From positions 27,998,003 through 28,062,002 of the forward strand of contig JAFMSR010000008.1 in assembly GCA_022818135.1 (NCBI GenBank): a DNA stretch of 64,000 bases, read 5' to 3'. Within the stretch, counting starts at the first letter, position 1. Every line of letters starts with the position of its first letter. The notes under the pieces were generated by a model that searched no databases, was not told the origin of the DNA, and saw only the letters and a program-made list of their open reading frames with translations. Both the position numbers and the translations under genes were made by a program. The DNA is from Saxidomus purpurata. Taxonomy: Eukaryota > Mollusca > Bivalvia > Venerida > Veneridae. Shown in pieces: positions 10,753 to 22,530 of the stretch.

Positions 10753-11140
10753 GACTTCATTTATAAGAACAACTTACTGTTGTTATTTTCCATAAGAAAA
10801 AATTCAGTTTTGATAGGACATTTAGATAAATTTCCGTTGCACATTTAAATAAGAACGTGGAAACAGATCATTCACAGCAAAACAGTCAGGATTTTGTGTT
10901 GCACATGTCATGTGTCCATATGACTTCTGCCTGACACCGCTTCCACGGTCAAGTGACCAAAATCGCTGATATGAAATCATTGTTACTTCAGGTTCAAGTC
11001 CCGCTACTGATAATATCTGTTGACCGTTTCCTACAGAGAAAGAGAATTTAAATAGTTCGTTTTTTATAGGAATGAAGGTAAGATTATCCTGTTGAAATGG
11101 GCGTTAAAGTCAATGTATGCGAATTTGATACGCGCTACTA

Positions 11141-11216
11141 GTGCGTATATATACATGTGTACAAACTCTGTGAAAGCAGCAGTACAGTTGCATCTGTAAC
11201 AGGAATGACCAACAGT
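11141..11216 (+). repeat. 76-bp direct repeat, copy 1
   Basis: GTGCGTATATATACATGTGT through GACCAACAGT, identical to 11773-11848. The copies are 632 bp apart inside element 2, with a SINE between them. Probably a local duplication. Confidence 0.85.
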
Positions 11217-11499
11217 CAGAACGTTATCACTGTTTTCATGATAGATAGACGGACATAAAGTGGCCATAACTATTTTATATTATTAAAGGTTCATATAGCT
11301 AAGAGAATAACCGGTTCAGAATTCACAAATCTTTTATTTTTACAGTTACTTCTTTTTTACTATAACTACATTGCACATTTAAGCTACTGAACTCCAGATA
11401 TAGAGTATTGTTTACTTTTGACAAAATCAGTGTTTAGTCATTCTGTAAACATAAAAACAGCGTTTTAAGCTATTTATTAAAGAAAGAAAAACTATTTCT

Positions 11500-11585
11500 A
11501 CCAGAGACGAGATTCGAACCGAGGTTGCCGCGGTAATAAAAGTTTAGCCGAACGGTTTACCAACTGAGCTGCCGAGGAATGTACA
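11500..11585 (-). mobile_element. tRNA-derived SINE head
   Basis: Read on the minus strand it has an A box (GGCAGCTCAGTTGGTAAACC) and a B box (CGGTTCGAATCTCG) at tRNA-like spacing, with stem-like ends. The anticodon arm is not well formed and the acceptor end does not pair cleanly, so a SINE head is more likely than a functional tRNA gene. Confidence 0.55.
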
Positions 11586-11772
11586 CATGCTGTGTGTCTT
11601 ATAAAAAACTTTACCAATGAACTTATAGCGTGACAAACTGGGTAAACTTTAGAACGGACAAATTGGCGAAAACAATATATTTGCAGCGTTTATTTTGTTA
11701 GGTTATCTTTCAATGCCCCCGATACAGTTTTAACATTGAATTACTTGAAATCGAAACTTTTCTGTTTTTACT

Positions 11773-11848
11773 GTGCGTATATATACATGTGTACAAACTC
11801 TGTGAAAGCAGCAGTACAGTTGCATCTGTAACAGGAATGACCAACAGT
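11773..11848 (+). repeat. 76-bp direct repeat, copy 2
   Basis: Second copy of 11141-11216. The flanks differ from those of copy 1. Confidence 0.85.
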
Positions 11849-12379
11849 TGACAATCTGGAGTTCAGTCGCTAAAATCATTGTCCAAATATAAAAAATCAA
11901 ATGTACCCACATTTTATTTAGAGGAAGTGAGAAGTAACCAATCTCTCGTTACATTTAGCGTTTGTACGTAAAAAGCATATAATATTAAATATTATTCTAA
12001 AAACAAAGCACATCCCTATTTTTATAAAGAAAGTCAGTAATTAGTTCAAGTATATGAGCCACGTCATCAGAAAACCCGCATTATGCATCACCCGCGCTAT
12101 AATCAGGACCGTTCGCTTACCGTTTCAATAAGTCAGACATAGTTTGAAAACGCACAGTATAAATCATGTTCATGGTTTTTTCGTGGTGTGGTTCATACAA
12201 AAACAGTTACATTTATTATATTACTCCATTCCTATAGAGCTCAAGTGGGAAATGCATGCTTATCCGCGTGTAAGGACATATTACTCTTTACCTGTTTATT
12301 AAGGTAAGGCCCTCCTAATAGGCTACCGCTCATTTATTAGGTAAAATTTGTTTATAGCTAGTTTAAAAAAAACAATCTA

Positions 12380-12435
12380 CTACGTCCTCCGTGGCCTAGC
12401 GGTTTTGTTACCCGCCTTTTAACCTGGAGACCCCG
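12380..12435 (+). mobile_element. tRNA-like SINE head, degenerate
   Basis: TCCGTGGCCTAGCGGTTTTG resembles an A-box region and CCCCGGGTAAAATCTACG a decayed B box. No complete tRNA fold. The surroundings are AT-rich SINE-body-like sequence. Confidence 0.45.
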
Positions 12436-13169
12436 GGTAAAATCTACGAAAATCTTTTTTCGTTTTTACTTATTCTAAGTTTTTTTACCTTCAGTACGTC
12501 CATTTTATAAACTTTTTCAAAATACATTTACATATAGTAATATAAGGCTATTTTGTATGATTTTTTATTGAAATATCATCATGGCAAAATTTAATTGGAT
12601 TATTTTCTAAAACTAGACGGTAAAAGTTTCTGTAATTTTATGCAGACATTTAAAATACAAATAAGAAGCTTTTTAAAAAGCTTTTATCCATTGCCCAACT
12701 TTACTTTTATCTCGGAGGTCCTTTGAGTTAAAGGTACTAAGTAACAAAACCAGAACGTTTCCATTGGATCTGAGCATAGATGTGATGTTCTTTCTCATTT
12801 TTCTTCCATATTTGATAAAATAACCTTATTTGAAAACATTCATAAGGTACACATATGTATGCCATTGTCTAAAATTCAGTGAAATATATCACATCTATCC
12901 TACGGAAAGTTTGACTAGCAGATAAACAAGTGTGGAAACATTTTTTTTAATATCCAATGCATGGACGCCAAAATACGTACAGTGCGTGCATTTTACGCGT
13001 AACGCTGAAAAATGAGCAACTTTCTCTTCACCCGGATATGGAAACCAGATGACTACATATACACTGTTAGCGGCTAGTTTGATTTAACACTAACATTTGT
13101 TTTATATCAATAAAAATGTTTCGCGATTATACTAATAAATAATTATCTTGTCTGATTTTTAAGTCTCAC

Positions 13170-13565
13170 CTGCTGCAAGTTTAGTTTTCACATCAAATAT
13201 TCTGGCCACACTATTGCCGTCCGGTCCAGCATGCCTTTTACCGGTTGGTACAATATTCTCCATGAGACAGTTTCTGCATTGTATATGCAATATGGACCCA
13301 AGTCCTTGCAGGGTCTCGCGTATGATATCTTTTAAATGTAAACTGTTCACACAGTTGACACAGGCCTCCAGTCCTTTTCCCAGCACTTGAAGCTCAACAA
13401 GTCTTCTCCCTAAAAGCCACGATCCCGTTTCATTTCCTTCAGACTCTGCACGACCTGCATCGCCTGCGGGTCCAATTATAATTGCAGTGTTACTTTTGCA
13501 TATATTTCTATATTGGTCGATTTTTTTGCGCTTGCAAATCGCCCTTTTTTTCTAAATTCAGCCAT
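13170..13565 (-). pseudogene. first transposase exon of element 2 (frameshifted)
   Basis: An ATG at 13565 opens a basic N-terminus (MAEFRKKGRF). After a one-base shift near 13490 the frame continues with GSWLLGRRLVELQVLGKGLE, a Cys-rich patch (CVNC... IQCRNC) and GKRH...ARIFDVKTKLAAG, ending at a good GT donor (G|GTGAGA at 13169). This is the N-terminal zinc-binding-like region that precedes the Mutator-like transposase core. Element 1 starts its recognisable homology at about the place where this exon ends. No downstream exon is present, so this is a remnant. Confidence 0.75.
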
Positions 13566-13675
13566 CTTACTTATCATAACATATACGACTAAATGACGTC
13601 AGTAATGTCTGAATTTACATTTTCCCGCTTATTAAGACTGAAATATCGAGTACAAGAGTTGCCCTAATGAACATG

Positions 13676-14298
13676 TTGCGCATCTAAACGAAAACGTTTC
13701 ACTTCAAGAGACCGACGTCAGTAATACACCGTGACGCCGCATAAAAAACCGTCATTAACGCACACCCGTCGTGCTTCAGAAAAGTTTAGATGGCCTGAAA
13801 ACAAAGTCGGTGACACCCCCTTTTTTATTTCAAAAACATGTTTATATTTATTTAAAGGATCCGTTACGGTTTTAAAAAAAAATCTCCCGAGCCGATTTCT
13901 CGCAATTTGCCCTTAATGCGTGCGCTTTGGGGTCATTTTCGCTTTGAAAATTGCCTCCCATTCGCGGATCATTACGTTATTTTAGGTATTCAATGTGGAT
14001 ATCTTTAAATAATTTTGTATGCATGGAACTCAGATTGATTCGGCTTTGATTTGGTGGAAAAACCATAGCTGTAAAAATATTATTGACGGACTTATGTCCG
14101 TGAAATGACGAAAATCTTTCAAAAATACACCCTCCGCTAGGTGGCGCTTTTTCCGTGCTTATCGTTTACAGATAATTTCAAAACATCTTTTCCGGGAAAG
14201 CCAGTACCTCATACCACAGGCATGCACGATTTCTAAACTTTGCGTCGAGATTTAAAAAAACGACCATTTTTCAGAGGGAACCCCGCGACTTACCTTAA
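13676..14298 (-). repeat. right terminal inverted repeat of element 2
   Basis: Inverted copy of 10130-10752; the outer end is ...CGCGACTTACCTTAA. The transposase remnant starts about 110 bp inside it and reads leftwards, the same arrangement as in element 1. Confidence 0.9.
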
Positions 14299-14579
14299 GG
14301 AGAACAATACAGCTAGTATATAAGAAAATACAAAGTTCTTTTTTTTTACAATTTGGAATAGACTGGTTTTGTTAATACAATTTTGGCTGAAAACTATTTA
14401 TAGGGCGTGATTTAATATTTAATTTCAAGTAACCATGTAACGATTCCATGATGATTAGTTGTTTGAATATAAGTATAAAGAGGCATATCAAAGCTTGTAT
14501 GGAAGTAAAAAATAATGCTTGACGGCAGATTGAAACCATTTCACAAACAACACTAGTTGATGAGCCCATTATTCATAAT

Positions 14580-14936
14580 TTCTTTTGCGGTCTGCCAGAG
14601 GAAGCATATAACATTCGAACGCATTATGAAAATAGCAGATATTCAAAGTTCTGCAGACATAAATAATGTGTTCAATGAACGTATACACTTTTACAGAATA
14701 GCATACGTTCTCAAATGTCTAGTTTAACCAAATAATAAAGGTTTTCCGTAATTAACCTTCAAATAGGTAATGGAGTTTCACGGAACTGTAACATATTTAA
14801 AAACGCTGATCTTACCGATAACTGCTATAATGTTAAAACTTCAACATTCAGTTTAAGTACATGTAATATTACTTGGAAACGTTCTATTATTTGTGTTTTT
14901 TTAATTATTTTATTTGACACCTGATAGTGCCTCTTT
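14580..14936. mobile_element. TTAA MITE family B, degenerate copy
   Basis: Internal blocks (AATGTGTTCAATGAACGTA, TTACCGATAACTGC) and the right end ATAGTGCCTCTTTAA match copies at 40535-40895 and 50841-51165. The left end is decayed. Confidence 0.5.
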
Positions 14937-15136
14937 AAACTTTATGGTTACATTATGTAAGTTCACTTAAATTTCTCTGGTTATATTATGTAAATTAAAT
15001 CACTATGTGGCTTGAACGTGTTATCCCGACAAATACAAACTTCTTGCATTCCATCGTCACGTTGTAAACAAACTACGCAGACTCGTCCTTTGAAGTACGC
15101 GCCTTTGAATGCAAAACACAAGCCAGCCTATCTCCT

Positions 15137-15414
15137 TTAAAGCTGCTCGCTCCCAGTTACTGTTGAAAAAATTCTAGGTAGGAATTTGCAGAAATCAATT
15201 GAAAAGGTCGGTTATACGGCACCGCTACACTATATATGTTTATATTGAAATTTCAAAAGAATTTAATAGCGTATTTTTTTTAAATTTAGAGATATACGTG
15301 ACATGAATTTATACTGGAGCCTTTTTATATGACCATATATTCTAAAATACGTTATTTACATACAGCTTGAATAATTTTATTTCTGTACGAAAATCTGAGA
15401 GCGAGCAGCTTTAA
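15137..15414. mobile_element. TTAA MITE family A, copy 2
   Basis: TTAAAGCTGCTCGCTCCCAG at the left and CTGAGAGCGAGCAGCTTTAA at the right: clean terminal inverted repeats with TTAA outermost. 278 bp, non-coding, related to 9077-9506 and 55450-55816. Confidence 0.85.
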
Positions 15415-15439
15415 CTCGAGAAATTGACTTAAAAAACAG

Positions 15440-15886
15440 TCTGCTTTCTGGAGGTAATGATTATGTCAATTGTATGCACATTTAACACCAACATCATGCC
15501 TGAGAAAAAGCAACAATTACGATGTAATGTTTCCTGAAAATACGGTTATCAATCACAATAGTGTCGTTATCTTGGACTTTTTTCTATTTAAGCAACAATG
15601 CATGACAGAAAGATTGATGGCCAGTTTTGCTAGAACACTTGATTAGGTCAGTATCTTTCTACTTCCGAAGGTGCCGGGACAATAAGATTTCGCCTTATCA
15701 CGAGAGTCAAATGGGTTTTATCTTGAACACCTAGTTCCGATAATTGTAAATCAAAAAGATGTCGTCTGGAAGGAAAAATGTATGTTGTTTAAAACCATTT
15801 GAAGATACGTAATACAAACAATACAAAAAAAAAGGTTATGTATGGTTGATTTTTATCAATATCTTGTAGCAAGAGAAATAGTTCAT
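15440..15886 (+). repeat. dispersed paralogous segment, also at 45890-46300
   Basis: Long diverged match to 45890-46300 in the same orientation (shared blocks include GATGTAATGTTTCCTGAAA / GACGTAATGTTTCCTGAAA and GCATGACAGAAAGATT). The first 90 bases also match 17285-17375. No persistent reading frame, so I read it as an old repeat family or segmental duplication. Confidence 0.6.
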
Positions 15887-17124
15887 TATAATACCGCAGA
15901 TAAATTAGATAGATTCTGATTGGTCAAGAACCCCTGTATATGAGACCGTATACACCGTGAGCAATCCCGTATATACCGTCTCCCATTTGGAGCCTCATCG
16001 TTTTTTGCCTTTTCTGATTGGCTAAAGAAGCTCTGTAAACATTGTTTACATTTAAAACAAAATGGCCGCCGTTCCACCGATTCAATTTTTTCAGCGACGT
16101 ATAAAAGCACTGCACACGTCGTTTGGAAAAATAAATCAAATTCATAGACATTAAAACTTACATTGATGCTATCTTTACCTTCGTTTCTCCCGAGTCAAAA
16201 CGGGTTACGGACATAAGATCTCATTTCAGTCGATCAAGTTCACCATGAATCCCAGCCGGCAGTGGAATATTGTTTTTTTGAAAATGAAAACACTGTCATT
16301 GACACTAATAAGTACTCTTCAAATTAATAGTATTCCTTTCTGCAACTAACGGCTGCTGACAGGACATTCATGTACAAATTCAACCTCTGAAATGACGAAA
16401 TAAAATACCGCTAGATCAGAGGCAAATCTGAAAACAAATGTCCTTTTCTATCCTGTTAATGCATCACTACTGTAGTCCTATTTCAATTGTCTTGAAATAA
16501 TGTGAAGTCCTACTCCAATAAAACGCTGTTTATCCTTATTTTGTGTCACATCAATAAGCCGAAGTAATAAATTAAAAAGAAATCTGTGTTTATGATCCAG
16601 TCCGCACGCTACAAAAATGTCTACCAAAACATTACTGTCTCGGTGACGTAGGCTTGAACTGATGACGTAATCAAATCGAAATGGGATCGGTTTAACGGAA
16701 ATTAATTATTTTGTGACTGCAAATACATACAAAATTTCATACTATACTTTGGTCGAAAACACCGTAAGCCACATGATTATTTTTCTTTCAATTGAATTAC
16801 TGTGAAAAAACTAAGATCGGCTGTTTACGAGCGTCGTACGGAATCATACGAAGGTAAAAGGTTTGGGGGCTCCCATGGGTATCGTCTTTTTTCATTTATA
16901 AATATAACAGCAATATTTCGACAACAATTCAGGTATTTTTCTTGCCTTCCAAACAAATCTGCGGTATTATAAATTCGTTATACAGATTCTTGACGGTGTA
17001 TACGGACTCGTATAGCCTGTTCGTGCCGATATAAACCCTCGCCTGACGGCTCGGGCTAATATCGGCACGAACAGGCTATACGAGTCCGTATACACCGTCA
17101 AGAATCTGTATAACTAATAATATA
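15887..17124 (+). mobile_element. hairpin-ended 1.24-kb repeat, copy 2
   Basis: Near-identical to 2487-3741 from TATAATACCGCAGATAAATT to CTAATAATATA, with small indels (for example an added GATCCAGTCC tract near 16593). Flanked by TATA on both sides. It ends in the same long hairpin (16978-17113). The left part repeats CCGTATATACCGT-like tracts. It is inserted in an old dispersed segment, parts of which continue on the far side (17285-17375). No protein is supported. Confidence 0.85.
16978..17113. repeat. long terminal hairpin of repeat copy 2
   Basis: Arms of about 55 bp, from TTATACAGATTCTTGACGGT to its exact reverse complement, around a loop with CCTCGCCTGACGGCTCGGG. Here the outer arms match perfectly, whereas copy 1 has a single-base change. 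Confidence 0.9.
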
Positions 17125-18050
17125 CATTGTAAGTTATTCTAACATGTTTTCAATGCATTGAAAAGGCTTTCAGCATAATATTTAGAATTTAGATGGCCAT
17201 GTCACCGTTTAAATAATTTTCAGTCCATAATGTAGTATCAGAAAATACAGTTTTATATTGTTACAGATTATTTGTTTACTACAAGAACAGTCTGCTTTCT
17301 GGAGTAGATGATTACGTCAAATCTATTTAAACATTTAACATCAACATTAGGTTGAAAAAAAAAACAATTTCGATGTACAAAGTAGCGTTGTGGTCCACTT
17401 CACATTTCAGTTATATAGCCACTCCAGTTCCTACTGAAAGTAAATAAACGCATCACCAATGAAATAAATATATCATTTTCCAGCAGGTTGTTGCAACTTT
17501 TATTTAGGTGTTTTTTTTTTTATTAATAACAGCATTTATTACCACCACTTAAATCTATAACATTAAATGTATACCTTCAATTTGCCTCTGTCATCAAAAT
17601 GACAACAGACTGGTACTTTTCTATTATTTGTCTAGCCAAAATAATTATTATTTGTCAGTTAGCTGCTTTCGATATCACATCGCTTTTCTTTATCTGTTTT
17701 ATAACATATAAACAAGCGAGTTGGTTTCTGTCTAATGAATATAGAATTTCCTTATTCGGGAGATTATTATGTTTCCGGCATAGTTATGGGAGACAAGTTG
17801 ATTTGGTGCTGTTTGTCTGATTGTCCGTCTGATGGCCTGTCAGTATGTCACAAAAATTGTAGGGGCATTTTTATTTTTTGAAGCCATATACAAATATATT
17901 TTACTTCATGTTTTTTTCGGTCGTTTATCGAAATATAACGGTGAATTATTCCCAAATTCTCTGATAAAGTTTTCCGGGATTTTTGACATTGCCTTGTATC
18001 AAACTGAACAAAAGTAGAGTTTGAGACAAGTCATAAAATAAACAGAACAA

Positions 18051-18199
18051 ATTGTTGGTTTCGATGTAATATCACGATAATTTCACTCGTGAGCACCAAA
18101 AGTAGTTATTTTCACTCGTGGCTTCGCCACTCGTGAAAATATCACTTTTGGTGCCCACTCGGTGAAATTATAACGTGATGTTACACCGAAACCAACAAT
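18051..18199. mobile_element. palindromic MITE of about 150 bp
   Basis: ATTGTTGGTTTCG at the left is inverted at the right (CGAAACCAACAAT). Inner arms TTTCACTCGTG / CACGAGTGAAA and CACCAAAAGT / ACTTTTGGTG also pair, so the whole unit folds as one imperfect hairpin around GGCTTCGCC. Confidence 0.85.
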
Positions 18200-18669
18200 T
18201 ATTCTCTATATATTTCGAATTATTTGTAATTCACGACAAGATACTTGTCTAAATATGTTTTATAAAAAAAATATTTTTTTTGTGTAAAAAAAACAACACA
18301 AGCAACAAGCTCTAGTTAATTTAATGTCAACAAGACAAATGTATTGATTTCAAAACTATAATGAAATTAATTCGGAACCACGTTATATTAAAATATTGAA
18401 TTCTTTGAACTTGATTAAAATATTGAGGTTTCTGAGTAGCGAAATTAATTCATAGCGAGATAATAATAACGTATTTCTATTGGATGCATTTTGAATTCGA
18501 TGATAATTTTCGACGTGTCAATATGAAGGATATTGGGCTGAAATAATTCATTATCAGCTCAGGACCAATGAAATATCAACTTGTCTTTAGAGTGCTGAAC
18601 ATGAATGCCATAACTTTACAAAAAAGTGTATTTTTACAGTATCATTGTTAAGGTAACAGGTGCTTTCTT

Positions 18670-19860
18670 TTTTATCACCCCGCCGATGGCGAAGGGGGTA
18701 TTAGAAATGGTCTCCGTCCGTGCGTCCGTCCCAATTTTGTCCGGAGCATAACTCCAAAAGTGCTTGAGTGATTTTCTTCAAACTTCATACACTGACAGAG
18801 CACATTGGGAGGAAGTGCAGTGTGTAAGAACAATAACTCTACCTTGCCTACTTTTAGAGTTATTCCCCTTTATCAGATTTACTTGAAAAACTTTGTCCGA
18901 AGCATAACTCCAAAAGTGCTTGAGTGATTTTCTTCAAACTTAATACACTGATATAGCACATTGGTAGGAAGTGCAGTGTGCAAGAACAATAACTTTACCT
19001 TGCCTACTTTTAGAGTTATTCCCCTTTATCAGATTTACTTGTCCGAAGCATAACTCCAAAAGTACTTGAGGGATTTTCTTCAAACTTAATACACTGACAT
19101 AGCACATTGGTAGGAAGTGCAGTGTGCAAGAACAATAACTCTACCTTGCCTACTTTTAGAGTTATTCCCCTTTATCAGATTTACTTGTCCGAAGCATAAC
19201 TCCAAAAGTACTTGAGGGATTTTCTTCAAACTTAATACACTGACATACCTCATTGGTAGGAAGTGCAGTGTGCAAGAACAATAACTCTACCTTGCCTACT
19301 TTTAGAGTTATCCCCCTTTATCAGATTTACTTTAAAAGTTTTGTCCAGAGTATAACTCCAAAAGTACTTGAGGGATTTTCTTCAAACTTAATACACTGAC
19401 ATAGCACATTGGTAGGAAGTGCAGTGTGCAAGAACAATAACTCTACCTTGCCTACTTTTAGAGTTATTCCCCTTTATCAATTTACTTGAAAAAAAATTTC
19501 CGGAGCATAACTCCAAAAGTACTTGAGGGATTTTCTTCGAACTTAATACACTGACATAGCACATTGGTAGGAAGTGCAGTGTGCAAGAACAATAATTCTA
19601 CCTTGCCTACTTTTAGTCAAATAGAAAAATATCATACCTATACTGATAATGAACATTAATATAATTTTGCAAACCTTCTCTTCATTGCCTTATTCTTTTT
19701 CCATTTACTTGAAAACTGTACTCAACATGACCAAAACTATACGGCTTTTTAAGGATTTCCTCTCACCAAGTAAAATGTACGAAAGTACAACCTTCAGGTA
19801 ACTTCTTCCAGGCGGGGGGATTAACCTCTTGTTGTATATGTAACGTCACAATCCTTTCAG
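18670..19860. repeat. tandem array, six units of about 147-156 bp, with GTCCGTCC-rich head
   Basis: After a head with CCGTCCGTGCGTCCGTCCC (18714), the unit beginning near GTCCGGAGCATAACTCC recurs at about 18739, 18894, 19041, 19188, 19343 and 19499. Each unit contains CAAACTTAATACACTGACAT and ACCTTGCCTACTTTTAGAG. A G-rich tail (GGCGGGGGGATTAACCTC, about 19812) may mark the end of the element. Non-coding. Confidence 0.85.
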
Positions 19861-20475
19861 AGCACTAATACATACTCTGGGAGATTTTCCGCCATTCGTT
19901 AAGGCAATGAACCAGCCAATTTCGTGATATTTAAGAAAATGTTGTATAAGCAAAATGAATTTACCAATACAATTGATTGATTGAATATGACAAAAATGCA
20001 ACTAAATTTTTCTCGTATTCTATTTCAACTGTTAAATAACCAAATCAAAATGACCATTCAGTGAGATATTTTGTTCACTGAAAGTGCCAGTAAACTATCA
20101 TGCAGTCTGGGATTTAATCTGGTGGGCGGTTAAAGTAATAATTTGTTTTGCAAATGCCCGATTCAGACAGCTGATAGTGTATTATTACCATCTGATATGC
20201 GAAGAAAATGACATTTCTTCTCCGTTTTGTATATATCAATAGCTTTTTGAATATACACAACTGGTTCTGTTTTTAATTGCTTCCAATACCGGCATACCTA
20301 TCTTGGAATGAATCAGTTTGAATTCCATCATTTTCAGATATCTTTATTTTATGTCATAAATGTCCAGATTTGAATATGACAGAAACCTTATCTCTCCGTT
20401 CGCAGAAAATTGAAAGATATCGAAAAAAAAAAAATGTTTGAAAAATGACTTTTTAAATTCATATGATACAGGATA

Positions 20476-21588
20476 CGAAGGGTCACTCCCTAAATCTAGC
20501 AGATTATATTTCCCAACGTTTAACGTTTGTTGAACGTAAAACAATTCTTAAGATTTAAACGTCTATCCAAAAAATGCCTCATTTAAGCAAAATATAATCA
20601 ACATAGAGGCAATTCCATCTATTAGTTGTACATCAGCATCTTTACATAGATTATGTATTTACTGAACTCCATATATATTTTAAAATTTTGAATTTACCGA
20701 TAACGAAAGGATGTTTAGATAGAGTAATAATACATGCAAATTTTCTATTATTTATGCTTTCAATGTTATTTTGCCCCCCGAACGGTGGCATATTTAAATC
20801 GCACCGTTCGTCTATCTGTCTGTCTGTCTGTCTGACTGCCCGTCCATCCGCCCGTCCGTTCGTCCGTCCGTCTGTCCGTCCGTCTGTCTGTCCGTACATG
20901 CCCAGTAGACATTAATGGGATTAGGGTTTGAGTACAACTTAGCATTGTTAGGTTCTTTGAGTTCATTCCGTCATTATGGGGTTAAAATGGTATTGTGGGG
21001 TTAAAAAAGATCAAAGAAAGATCAAAGGGATAACCTCACAAAGTCCGTTTGGTAAGTTCGTCCGTGCGTCCGCCCTTACATTTTTCCGCGTCCGGGCTGT
21101 AACTTTGTCATGCATTGAGATATTTTAAAATAGCTTGGCACAAATGTTCAGCACATCAAAACGATGTGTCGCGTTTGAGACCCCTCTTCATACCTCAAAG
21201 GTCAAGGTCATACATGTGTACTTACAGGTTGAAAGTTATAGACTATAGATATGTATATATGCACATATTCATGTCCGGACTGTAACTTTGCCATGTATTG
21301 ATTGAATATAAAATAACTAAGCACAAATGTTTAGCACACTGAGATGTTGTGTCGCATGCAAGACACATGTTCCTACCTCAAAGGTCAAGGTCACACTTAA
21401 GAGTTTAAAGGTAATGGAATACCGTATGCATGGTTACTCTGTCATGCATGGAAGGATTTTAGAATAACATGGCACAATTGTTGAGCACATGGAGAGAACA
21501 CGGACTGTGAGACACCTCTTCCGGGGGCATTCGTCACTTATGAGGGACAGCTCTTGTTTAATTTGACACCAAAGAGTGGCTCTTATAA
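20476..21588. mobile_element. TTAA MITE family B, split by a nested repeat
   Basis: The left half (GGGTCACTCCCTAAATCTAG ... TTATTTATGCTTTCAATG) and the right half (TTTAATTTGACACCAAAGAG TGGCTCTTATAA) are the two parts of a family B copy, as seen intact at 50841-51165. The intervening 20773-21557 is another element. Confidence 0.65.
20773..21557. mobile_element. GTCCGTCC-head repeat with internal tandem units, nested copy
   Basis: Begins GCCCCCCGAACGGTGGCATA, passes a CTGT/CCGT simple repeat (20811-20895), then units starting near GTCCGGGCTGTAACTTTG, GTCCGGACTGTAAC and a shorter third, and ends GGGGGCATTCGTCACTTATG ... AGCTCTTG. The same order is found at 34265-35105. Open frames over the simple repeat are by-products. 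Confidence 0.75.
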
Positions 21589-22429
21589 GATGTTCCTCAA
21601 GTTTCAATACAATTGCTGTTAAAGGTGCAGTTGCTAGGTTTTTAATTTTTTTCTAGAAAAGGTAAGCCAAGGACGATTGATACATTTTCATTCAGCTATT
21701 TAACCACGGAGTAATTCATTGTGTATGCATGCATTGATATTTTATTGTTTTTTGAATGATTTCAAAATCGTGACTTAAGTTGCCATTTACCAATTTTCCA
21801 GCTAATATTGGTTAAACTTACTTTGAAGCACAAAACACTAACGTCTGAATTCTTTATGATTAAAAGGGAATAGGTGAGATTTACAGGTAGAGAGATACCA
21901 GGATTGTGGAGGGGCCTCTTAGGGGTGGCGGTCTTTGCGCGATGCCGGGTACCTGTGCTGCAATGAAGCAACAAGCTTCTCTAAACATCAATGAAACTGA
22001 AAAAAAAGCTTTAAAACAAAGACTTTGGAATATATGAAGTAGTAGCATGGTGTACAGGGGTTAAAGTCAAGTGAATTATACACCCGACCATAAAGTAAAT
22101 AACATTTATTTTCACAGTTTTGTGTATATGCATATACATTGTATATGATTTATGTTTTCATAACAATAAAATTAAAACATCAGTAAATTCTTATTAACGC
22201 TTGTAGATTGTGTAGACATAATTTCTGTTAACTTTATACAGAGCATGTTATCTGTTGCAACCATTGTTTACATCTGAATGTACGACTTTCTAAGAATAAT
22301 GTATCACGTGATAAACTTATCAGCTATTGATGACGTACCTGTTAATCTCTCCTATAGCATAAGTTAAATTTTATAATTAATTCGTCGAGCTAATTTTCTC
22401 GAAAAGAAACTGAACATATAATGTTATAC

Positions 22430-22530
22430 TGTAAGTGTACTAATATTAGCGGAGTACTAATTTTCGCGCTATTAGCGGGATCGGGTGTGCGCTAATTCAT
22501 GTCCAGCGCTAATATTTGTCTAAAATGGAA
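22430..22530. repeat. short ATTAGCG-rich repeat
   Basis: Direct and inverted recurrences of ATTAGCG / GCGCTAAT (ATTAGCGGAGTACTAATTTT, GCGCTATTAGCGGGATC, GTGCGCTAATTC, GCGCTAATATT) suggest a small hairpin repeat. Remaining sequence between 21600 and 23620 shows nothing else I can name. Confidence 0.4.

Larger units (their letters stand above)
10130..14298 (-). mobile_element. second long-TIR TTAA element, internally deleted relative of element 1
   Basis: Inverted repeats of about 623 bp (10130-10752 and 13676-14298) with outer ends TTAAGGTAAGTCGCGGGG. The 4.2-kb interior keeps one recognisable transposase exon at the right end, on the minus strand; no later transposase or exonuclease exon is visible. 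Two tRNA-like SINE sequences (about 11500-11585 and 12380-12435) and a duplicated 76-bp block fill the rest. The TTAAGGT ends and a subterminal GTCACCGACTT motif are shared with element 1, although the TIRs otherwise differ. Confidence 0.85.

Noticed and set aside
11500..11585. Functional tRNA gene
   Set aside because: A and B boxes are present, but the anticodon and acceptor arms do not form properly; a SINE head fits better.
11141..11848. LTR pair of a small retroelement
   Set aside because: The 76-bp repeats lack TG...CA ends, a primer-binding site and a polypurine tract, and enclose a SINE.
20651..20966. Several Arg/Thr/Asp-rich or Ser/Val/Arg-rich frames on both strands
   Set aside because: Translations of a CTGT/CCGT simple repeat.
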